Shown here: positions 26,695 through 32,239 of the stretch, piece after piece
Layout: the number at the start of each line of letters is the position of its first letter
Numbering within the stretch: position 1 is the stretch's first letter
From: Winogradskyella sp.
GTDB lineage: Bacteria > Bacteroidota > Bacteroidia > Flavobacteriales > Flavobacteriaceae
Direction of reading: 5' to 3'
Length of the DNA: 32,239 nt
Assembly: GCF_025210595.1 (NCBI RefSeq)
Contig: NZ_JAOARH010000003.1
Location: forward strand, 1-32,239
Notes under the pieces: generated by a model
What the model was told of the DNA's origin: nothing
Databases searched by the model: none
What the model saw: the letters and a program-made list of their open reading frames with translations, nothing else
Position numbers and translations under genes: made by a program

Positions 26695-27477
26695 ATGCTA
26701 ATAAAAACGAAAAAACTAATCACTCTTTTAAGCATAATTACTTTGCTTACAGCATGCAACTCTAGTGATGACTCAGATGAAGTTCAAGAAATTTCAACGA
26801 CATTTAAGTTTACCCACAACTGGGACGGAGCCTTAATTAGAGATTATAATTTTGGTCCAATTCAATATGTAACGGAACATGGAGAATCTATTAGTTTTGA
26901 AAGATTTCGTTATGTTATTTCAGATATAATCTTCACAAAAGCTAATGGAGAACAAATAGAACTCGATGTTTATAACTTGGTAGATCTCACCAATGAAGTG
27001 AATATGGAGTACACACCAAACATTCAAATTCCAATTGGAAATTACACTAATGTTTCATTTACTTTTGGACTAGACAATGAAGATAATGCCGAAAATTACA
27101 CAGATTTAAATTCAGCGTCTTTTAATGTACCAGAAATGATGGGAGGTGGTTATCATTATATGCAATTCGATGGTAAATTCATTAACTCTAGCATGGAAGA
27201 GCAAGGTTTTAATTATCATGCTATTAGAGCTGTTGATAATCCTGGTGCTAATCCAACATTTCCGCAAGATACCTTTTTCACAGTTAATCTAGGCGCTATA
27301 GATATTACCAATAATATAGAAATAGAAGTGAAAATGAATATTGCTGAATGGTTTAAAAGCCCAAATCTATGGGATTTAAACATTTACAACCAGATGTTAA
27401 TGCCAAATTCTACAGCACAAATAATGATGTATGAAAATGGACAAAATGCATTTAGTTTAGGTGAGGTTTTTCAATAA
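26695..27477 (+). CDS. MbnP-family copper-binding lipoprotein
   Basis: A 260-residue lipoprotein (lipobox LLTAC, Cys21) of the MbnP family. Supporting features are FKFTHNWDGALI early in the mature protein, HGESISFERFRYVISDI, NLVDLTNE, an IPIGNYTNVSFTFGLD strand pair, GGGYHYMQFDGKF, FNYHAIRA and a C-terminal AEWFKSPNLWDL. In methanotroph MbnP, copper binding depends on a tryptophan oxidised to kynurenine by the partner MbnH; here Trp43 and the Trp residues in AEWF/NLWDL are candidates, and conserved His in HYMQF and YHAIR could be ligands (inference). It precedes the MbnH-like gene by 9 bases, the usual pairing. Expected location is the periplasm or outer membrane. Confidence 0.82.
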   Translation: MLIKTKKLITLLSIITLLTACNSSDDSDEVQEISTTFKFTHNWDGALIRDYNFGPIQYVTEHGESISFERFRYVISDIIFTKANGEQIELDVYNLVDLTNEVNMEYTPNIQIPIGNYTNVSFTFGLDNEDNAENYTDLNSASFNVPEMMGGGYHYMQFDGKFINSSMEEQGFNYHAIRAVDNPGANPTFPQDTFFTVNLGAIDITNNIEIEVKMNIAEWFKSPNLWDLNIYNQMLMPNSTAQIMMYENGQNAFSLGEVFQ

Positions 27478-27486
27478 CAACAAGAG

Positions 27487-28539
27487 ATGAAAAAAGGATT
27501 ATTTCTATTTGCTATGCTATTTTTATTGAATTGTTCTAATGATGATTCTAGCTATAACCCAACTCCCTTACCTTTAAATATTCCTGAAATTTTTTCAGAA
27601 AACATTATCTCACCAATAATCCCAACAGATAATCCTCAAACCGTTGAAGGTGTCGCTTTAGGCAAAAAACTTTTTTTTGATAACATTCTATCTGCCAATA
27701 ACACCCAATCTTGTGCATCATGCCATTCTCCTCAAAAAGCATTTTCAGATCATTTACCCACAAGTTTTGGTATAGATGGTTTTGCAGGTAGTCGTAACAC
27801 CATGCCAATATTTAATCTGGCCTGGAATTATGGAGAGCGTTTTAATTGGGATGGTTCTGCTTTAAATCTAGAAAGGCAAGCAGAAGAACCTGTACAAAAC
27901 CCGATAGAATTGCATAGCGAATGGAATAATGTTGTAGAACGTTTACAATCTCATCCAGAATATCCAGAACTGTTTCAGTTGGCATTTAATACTTCAACCA
28001 TAACTAAAGAACTCACAACTAAAGCTATTGCACAATTTGAACGAACTATAATCTCTGCTAATTCTAAATTTGACAGATACTCCCAAGGACAAGCAACATT
28101 AACCGCTCAAGAAATAAATGGTTTAGACATATTTCTAAGAGAAGATAAAGGCGATTGTTTTCATTGCCACGGCAATCCTAATAATCCTCTGTGGACAGAT
28201 AATGATTTTCATAACAACGGGTTAGATGCTACATTTACAGATTTAGGATTAGGTGCAATTACTGGAGATCCCAATGATAATGGAAAATTTCGTTCACCAT
28301 CTTTAAGAAATTTAGAATTTACGGCACCTTATATGCACGACGGTAGATTTGCAACACTAGATGAAGTTATAGATCATTATAGTGAAGGGCTTCAAAACTC
28401 ACCTACAATAGACCCATTAATGAAACAAATAGCTCAAGGAGGTGTTCAATTAACTACTCAAGAAAAAGCAGATCTCAAAGCATTTTTACTAACCCTTTCA
28501 GATCCTTCATTTATCAATAATCCAGAATTTCAAAATTAA
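27487..28539 (+). CDS. MbnH-like di-haem cytochrome c peroxidase family lipoprotein
   Basis: A 350-residue lipoprotein (lipobox LLNC, Cys16) with two c-type haem sites: CASCH (76-80) and CFHCH (224-228). Family segments include KLFFDNILSANNTQSCASCH in part, GSRNTMPIFNLAW (101-113), EEPVQNPIELHSEW, FERTIISANSKFDRY (about 184-198), KFRSPSLRNLEFTAPYMHDGRFATLDE and a final ALTTQEKADLKAFLLTL-like helix. It belongs to the bacterial cytochrome c peroxidase/MauG superfamily; placement next to MbnP suggests the MbnH role, i.e. oxidising a tryptophan on its partner, instead of simple peroxide removal. A plain peroxidase role cannot be excluded from sequence. Last gene of the exported-protein operon. 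Confidence 0.88.
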   Translation: MKKGLFLFAMLFLLNCSNDDSSYNPTPLPLNIPEIFSENIISPIIPTDNPQTVEGVALGKKLFFDNILSANNTQSCASCHSPQKAFSDHLPTSFGIDGFAGSRNTMPIFNLAWNYGERFNWDGSALNLERQAEEPVQNPIELHSEWNNVVERLQSHPEYPELFQLAFNTSTITKELTTKAIAQFERTIISANSKFDRYSQGQATLTAQEINGLDIFLREDKGDCFHCHGNPNNPLWTDNDFHNNGLDATFTDLGLGAITGDPNDNGKFRSPSLRNLEFTAPYMHDGRFATLDEVIDHYSEGLQNSPTIDPLMKQIAQGGVQLTTQEKADLKAFLLTLSDPSFINNPEFQN

Positions 28540-28644
28540 TTTTGTAAGAATAATCGCTTTAAAAGGTGTATTTCATCGAAAATATACGTGTTTTGTCATT
28601 GATTTGTTTTTAAATAACTAAATTTTCAATCCCAAATCTTTTCG

Positions 28645-28881
28645 ATGAAACCAACTATAAACAAAACATTACCTTGTGCGGTATTTGGACATAATTATGT
28701 AAAATCCAAAACTAATGATGATCACTCATCTGAGTTAACTTGTAGTCATTGTAACGCAATTGTAAAAACAGATGCTAATGGTAATTTTGATGAATTAAGC
28801 ATATCTAATAAGCATATTCAATCTACATTAAGGCAGTTATTTCATCTAAACCTTCAAATTTCTAAGCCTAAATTTTCTTAA
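28645..28881 (+). CDS. Small zinc-finger-like protein, copy 3
   Basis: A 78-residue protein, third and most diverged member of the family at 20777 and 21105. Shared elements: Cys-x2-FGHNY (Cys11, His16), CSHC (Cys33, Cys36), DANGNFDELS and a final helix with IQSTL. It carries a longer N-terminus (MKPTINKTLP) and less basic middle. It stands alone in a gap between the MbnH gene and the suf operon. Function unknown. Confidence 0.72.
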   Translation: MKPTINKTLPCAVFGHNYVKSKTNDDHSSELTCSHCNAIVKTDANGNFDELSISNKHIQSTLRQLFHLNLQISKPKFS

Positions 28882-28953
28882 TCAATAGGCAATTTCTATC
28901 AACTCATATGCTAATATAATGTTAGTTAATGTGATAAAACCTTAGTTATATAG

Positions 28954-28961
28954 TATATTTG
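28954..28961 (+). promoter_or_regulatory. -7 box of the suf operon
   Basis: TATATTTG exactly matches TAnnTTTG, 34 bases before the first ATG (28996). The upstream -33 region (GTG around 28931) is a poor match. It implies a leader of about 28 bases. No obvious IscR- or Fur-like palindrome is seen. Confidence 0.55.
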
Positions 28962-28995
28962 CGAACTATTTAGATATTAATCTATATTAACAGGT

Positions 28996-29325
28996 ATGAT
29001 AAAAGTTTCTGAAACAGCTAAAAATAAGGTAGTCCAATTAATGAATGAGGACGGCTTTGACCCAAGCACTGACTATGTCAGAGTTGGCGTTAAAAGTGGT
29101 GGTTGCTCAGGATTATCTTATGATTTAAAATTTGACAAAGAACAACTGGAAGACGATAAAGTTTTTGAAGATAATGGTATAAAAATTATTGTCGACAAAA
29201 AAAGCTTCTTATATCTAGTTGGAACAACATTAGAATACTCAGGAGGATTAAACGGAACTGGTTTTGTGTTCAATAATCCAAATGCGAATAGAACATGTGG
29301 TTGCGGCGAATCATTTTCGCTATAA
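28996..29325 (+). CDS. sufA: A-type iron-sulfur carrier (HesB/IscA/SufA family)
   Basis: A 109-residue carrier that receives iron-sulfur clusters from the SufBCD scaffold and passes them to target proteins. The three ligand cysteines are all present: Cys37 in KSGGCSGLSYDL, and Cys101 and Cys103 in TCGCGESFSL at the C-terminus. Length and spacing are typical. It is first in the suf operon, 53 bases before sufB, behind the promoter at 28954. The name sufA is chosen for context; by sequence alone it could equally be called iscA or erpA. Confidence 0.93.
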   Translation: MIKVSETAKNKVVQLMNEDGFDPSTDYVRVGVKSGGCSGLSYDLKFDKEQLEDDKVFEDNGIKIIVDKKSFLYLVGTTLEYSGGLNGTGFVFNNPNANRTCGCGESFSL

Positions 29326-29336
29326 ACGCATCTAAA

Positions 29337-29354
29337 TCTTCCAAAAAAGGAAGA
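29337..29354 (+). other. Intercistronic hairpin between sufA and sufB
   Basis: TCTTCC, loop AAAAAA, GGAAGA: a perfect 6-bp stem starting 12 bases after the sufA stop and ending 25 bases before the sufB ATG. No T run follows, so it is more likely an RNA-processing or stability element than a terminator. Confidence 0.45.
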
Positions 29355-29378
29355 CTTTAAAAACATTAAATTTTGAAC

Positions 29379-30827
29379 ATGTCAAAATATACAGAAGACG
29401 ACTTAAGGGAAGAATTAAAAACCAAAGAATATGAATATGGTTTTTATACAGATATTGAATCTGAAACATTCCCTGTTGGTTTAAATGAAGATATTGTACG
29501 AGCGATTTCTAAGAAGAAGGAAGAGCCAGAATGGATGACAGAGTGGCGCTTAGACGCTTTTAAAATTTGGAAAGACATGGTGGAGCCAGAGTGGGCAAAT
29601 GTAAACTATGAAAAACCAGATTTTCAAGCTATCTCGTATTACTCTGCACCAAACAGCAAACCTAAGTATGACAGCTTAGATGAAGTAGATCCTGAGTTAT
29701 TAGCAACCTTTGAAAAACTAGGAATTTCACTTGACGAACAAAAAAAATTAGCTGGTGTAGCTATGGATGTTGTTGTAGATTCTGTATCAGTAGCTACCAC
29801 ATTTAAAAAGACACTTGCAGAAAAAGGTATTATCTTCTGTTCTATAAGTGAAGCGATCAAAGAACACCCAGAACTAGTTAAGAAATATATTGGAACGGTT
29901 GTACCAAAAACCGACAATTTCTATGCAGCTTTAAACTCTGCAGTATTTAGTGATGGTAGTTTCTGTTATATTCCAAAAGGTGTAAGATGTCCAATGGAAT
30001 TATCTACATACTTTAGAATCAATCAAGCAGGAACAGGGCAATTTGAGCGCACATTAGTTATCGCCGATGAAGCTAGCTACGTAAGTTATCTCGAAGGTTG
30101 TACAGCACCTAGTAGAGATGAAAATCAATTACATGCAGCAGTTGTAGAGTTAATTGCTTTAGATGATGCTGAAATAAAATACTCAACAGTTCAAAACTGG
30201 TTCCCAGGAAATGCTGAAGGAAAAGGTGGAGTTTACAATTTTGTAACTAAACGTGGTATTTGCGAAACCAACTCAAAAATTTCTTGGACACAAGTAGAAA
30301 CTGGTAGTGCTGTAACTTGGAAATACCCTTCGTGCGTATTAAAAGGTGACAACTCTGTTGGTGAATTCTACTCTATTGCAGTAACTAATAATTTCCAACA
30401 AGCTGACACTGGAACAAAAATGATTCACTTAGGAAAAAACACTAAGTCAACGATCATTAGCAAAGGTATTTCAGCAGGAAAATCTCAAAATAGCTATCGT
30501 GGATTGGTGCAAGTAAGTAGTCGTGCTGAAAATGCTCGTAACTTCTCTCAATGTGATAGTTTATTAATGGGTAATGAGTGTGGTGCGCACACCTTCCCTT
30601 ACATTGAAGCTAAAAACAAAACCGCTCAAATAGAACACGAAGCAACGACTAGTAAAATTGGTGAAGACCAAATTTTCTATTGCAACCAACGTGGTATTGA
30701 TACTGAAAAAGCCATTGCCTTAATCGTTAATGGATTTAGTAAAGAAGTATTAAACAAATTACCAATGGAATTTGCTGTAGAAGCACAAAAGCTACTAGAA
30801 ATAAGCTTAGAAGGTTCTGTTGGGTAA
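29379..30827 (+). CDS. sufB: Fe-S cluster assembly scaffold SufB
   Basis: A 482-residue scaffold subunit that assembles iron-sulfur clusters with SufC and SufD in the cytoplasm. Recognised by [22 protein letters not shown], the [17 protein letters not shown] stretch, [41 protein letters not shown], and the conserved Cys-bearing [20 protein letters not shown] near the C-terminus (quoted in parts). Start is ATG 29379; a TTG two codons earlier is less likely. Followed by a lipoprotein gene before sufC. Confidence 0.96.
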   Translation: MSKYTEDDLREELKTKEYEYGFYTDIESETFPVGLNEDIVRAISKKKEEPEWMTEWRLDAFKIWKDMVEPEWANVNYEKPDFQAISYYSAPNSKPKYDSLDEVDPELLATFEKLGISLDEQKKLAGVAMDVVVDSVSVATTFKKTLAEKGIIFCSISEAIKEHPELVKKYIGTVVPKTDNFYAALNSAVFSDGSFCYIPKGVRCPMELSTYFRINQAGTGQFERTLVIADEASYVSYLEGCTAPSRDENQLHAAVVELIALDDAEIKYSTVQNWFPGNAEGKGGVYNFVTKRGICETNSKISWTQVETGSAVTWKYPSCVLKGDNSVGEFYSIAVTNNFQQADTGTKMIHLGKNTKSTIISKGISAGKSQNSYRGLVQVSSRAENARNFSQCDSLLMGNECGAHTFPYIEAKNKTAQIEHEATTSKIGEDQIFYCNQRGIDTEKAIALIVNGFSKEVLNKLPMEFAVEAQKLLEISLEGSVG

Positions 30828-30831
30828 TACA

Positions 30832-30852
30832 TTTTCCTGCGAAAGTAGAAAT
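30832..30852. repeat. Decayed short palindromic repeat
   Basis: TTTTCCTGCGAAAGTAGAAAT lies just after the sufB stop. It resembles, with mismatches, a short palindrome (TTCCTGC..GCAGGAA type) that I associate with flavobacterial intergenic regions. Only one degenerate copy is present, so the call is tentative. Confidence 0.25.
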
Positions 30853-30907
30853 CAATGAAGATTAAGTTCATTCAAAAATGATTCTTGCTTTAGCAAAAAA
30901 AATAGAT

Positions 30908-31324
30908 ATGAAAAAAATTGCAATTCTTTTACTAACTCTTTTCAGTATTTTAAGCTGTAAAAATGAAACAAAGTCAGAGGTAAACTTAGAAGAGAATCGT
31001 TCAAAATCTTACGATCAAAACGATGGCTTAATTACCATGAAAGGGGATTTTGTTTATGATTCTCAACAAAATGCCGCAGTATTTGAAACTCCAAATGGCA
31101 CCATTTATGGCGTTGTTGTAGATGATAATATGCACAAGCTAAATGAAAAAGCAAAGCCTTTTAAAGCAGACAAATACTCATCTGTGCAAGTTACTGTAAG
31201 AGTAAAAAGAATTAAAAACACTAATCCTAAAATTCTTTGGGAAAACAACCTAGAAATAAAGGATATATTAAAAGTAGAGAAACCTGATTCTAAAAAAGAA
31301 GACGTTATAAAATTAGCAAACTAA
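30908..31324 (+). CDS. Small lipoprotein embedded in the suf operon
   Basis: A 138-residue lipoprotein. I start at ATG 30908, which gives a clean lipoprotein signal (MKKIAILLLTLFSILSC, Cys17); an in-frame ATG ten codons earlier would precede it with unneeded residues. The mature part has an acidic linker, then a beta-rich segment (GLITMKGDFVYDSQQ, AAVFETPNGTIYGVVVD, SVQVTVRVKRIK, NNLEIKDILKVEKP) that could form a small OB-like barrel. It has no cysteine besides the lipid site, so it is not an Fe-S ligand donor. It sits 80 bases after sufB and 6 before sufC, so is co-transcribed. No family recognised. Confidence 0.72.
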   Translation: MKKIAILLLTLFSILSCKNETKSEVNLEENRSKSYDQNDGLITMKGDFVYDSQQNAAVFETPNGTIYGVVVDDNMHKLNEKAKPFKADKYSSVQVTVRVKRIKNTNPKILWENNLEIKDILKVEKPDSKKEDVIKLAN

Positions 31325-31330
31325 ACAACT

Positions 31331-32083
31331 ATGTTAAAGATAAATAACTTACACGCTAGTGTAGAAGACAAAGCAATTTTAAAAGGGATTAACTTAGAGG
31401 TTAAACCTGGCGAAGTACATGCCATTATGGGACCAAACGGTTCTGGTAAAAGTACACTTGCTTCAGTAGTTGCTGGTAAAGAAGAGTACGAAGTTGGACA
31501 AGGAGATATTATTCTTGAAGATGAAAACATAAACGAATTAGCCGCAGAAGAACGTGCTCACAAAGGTGTGTTTTTATCGTTTCAATATCCTGTAGAAATA
31601 CCTGGTGTTAGCGTTACTAATTTTATGAAAACAGCTATTAACGAAACTCGTAAGGCAAAAGGCTTAGAAGATATGCCTGCAAATGAAATGCTTAAAATGA
31701 TTCGTGAAAAATCTGAGCTTTTAGAGATTGACCGAAAGTTCTTGTCGCGTTCTTTAAATGAAGGATTTTCTGGTGGTGAGAAAAAACGAAACGAGATTTT
31801 TCAAATGGCAATGTTAGAACCTAAGTTAGCCATTTTAGATGAAACCGATTCAGGATTAGATATTGATGCTCTTAGGATTGTAGCTAATGGTGTAAATAAG
31901 CTAAAATCTAAAGACAATGCTATTATAGTGATTACTCATTACCAAAGGTTATTAGATTATATAGTACCAGATTATGTACATGTACTATACAATGGTAAAA
32001 TTGTAAAATCTGGCACAAAAGAATTAGCTCACGAGTTAGAGGCTAAAGGATACGATTGGATAAAAGAAGAAGTTAATCAGTAA
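31331..32083 (+). CDS. sufC: Fe-S cluster assembly ATPase SufC
   Basis: A 250-residue ABC-type ATPase that drives the SufBCD scaffold. Walker A GPNGSGKS (about 34-41), Q-loop in FLSFQYPVEIPGV, signature LNEGFSGGEKKRNEIFQM (about 143-160), Walker B LAILDETDSGLD (about 167-178) and the H-loop in VITHYQRLLDYI. The ETDSGLDIDAL segment is characteristic of SufC versus transport ABC proteins. No membrane segments. Followed after 82 bases by sufD. Confidence 0.96.
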   Translation: MLKINNLHASVEDKAILKGINLEVKPGEVHAIMGPNGSGKSTLASVVAGKEEYEVGQGDIILEDENINELAAEERAHKGVFLSFQYPVEIPGVSVTNFMKTAINETRKAKGLEDMPANEMLKMIREKSELLEIDRKFLSRSLNEGFSGGEKKRNEIFQMAMLEPKLAILDETDSGLDIDALRIVANGVNKLKSKDNAIIVITHYQRLLDYIVPDYVHVLYNGKIVKSGTKELAHELEAKGYDWIKEEVNQ

Positions 32084-32130
32084 GTAGAAAATCAGCACAC
32101 AGTCATCACTACGCAACCAATAAAAACTGC

Positions 32131-32155
32131 TAACTGAAGACCGGTAACTGAAGAC
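32131..32155. repeat. Tandem 14-base repeat before sufD
   Basis: TAACTGAAGAC occurs at 32131-32141 and again at 32145-32155, a 14-base period with the three bases between the copies being CGG. It fills most of the gap between sufC and sufD and resembles low-complexity repeats seen between genes in related genomes. Confidence 0.55.
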
Positions 32156-32165
32156 TTAATAACAT

Positions 32166-32239
32166 ATGGAATTAAAAGAAAAGTTAGTATCTTCTTTCAT
32201 GGCGTTTGAGAATACAGTAGATATAGATTCTCCTATACA
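32166..32239 (+). CDS. sufD: SufD, N-terminal fragment (cut by window edge)
   Basis: ATG 32166 opens a frame running to the window end (24 codons). The visible residues MELKEKLVSSFMAFENTVD match the usual beginning of flavobacterial SufD, the SufB paralogue and third member of the SufBCD scaffold. Position directly after sufC supports this. Only the first few percent of the protein is visible. Confidence 0.82.
   Translation, partial: MELKEKLVSSFMAFENTVDIDSPI

Noticed and set aside
1-32239. CRISPR array, tRNA/rRNA gene, retron, transposon ends or prophage structural genes
   Set aside because: I read through the gaps and found no regularly spaced repeats, cloverleaf, reverse transcriptase, transposase or phage structural motifs.

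Overview
The window comes from an AT-rich member of the Bacteroidota, almost certainly a (probably marine) Flavobacteriaceae. The evidence is the sdhC-sdhA order with a single b558-type SdhC, many lipoproteins of the MKK…C-S/K-N-D-D type, a type IX secretion (T9SS) C-terminal sorting domain, promoters of the Bacteroidota form TTG-N17-20-TAnnTTTG, and an iscA-sufB-sufC-sufD cluster. I cannot fix the genus.

Layout. 1-2307: succinate dehydrogenase flavoprotein (cut by the left edge) and cytochrome b subunit, minus strand, with a good promoter. 2512-5807: a large secreted BNR-type propeller protein and a small lipoprotein behind it, minus strand. 5808-6159: non-coding, with a decayed intergenic repeat. 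6160-7452: Xaa-Pro aminopeptidase. 7660-17558: a six-gene, tightly coupled plus-strand defence operon. 17548-18252: a D12-class adenine methylase, convergent with the defence operon and overlapping its end. 18276-19826: class C beta-lactamase-like serine hydrolase, divergent from an alpha/beta hydrolase (19920-20696). 20777-21335: two tandem small zinc-finger-like proteins, with a third paralogue at 28645. 21319-22371: thiL. 22566-28539: a five-gene exported-protein operon made of two LVIVD/choice-of-anchor-B proteins, a seven-repeat propeller lipoprotein, an MbnP-family copper protein and an MbnH-like di-haem peroxidase. 28954-32239: a suf operon with an extra lipoprotein gene, cut by the right edge in sufD.

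The main system is the defence operon. Five genes (C5-cytosine methyltransferase, MORC/MutL-type GHKL ATPase, Z1-domain helicase-like ATPase, DUF4420 PD-(D/E)XK nuclease, AIPR protein) match in content, and as I recall in order, the Mza system (MutL, Z1, DUF, AIPR), whose architecture was also predicted in work on prokaryotic MORC ATPases in restriction-modification loci. Start/stop overlaps (TAATG, TAATG, ATGAATAA, ATGA) link all five. The system as such is therefore known. What is less described here is the sixth gene, an HNH endonuclease with an unrecognised N-terminal half, and the adenine methylase of visibly different base composition that overlaps it tail to tail.

The second cluster of interest pairs the MbnP/MbnH copper-protein maturation couple with two closely related propeller proteins, one exported as a lipoprotein and the other by T9SS. 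I saw no tRNA, rRNA, CRISPR array, transposase or integrase. All family assignments come from reading motifs by eye; no database search was run.
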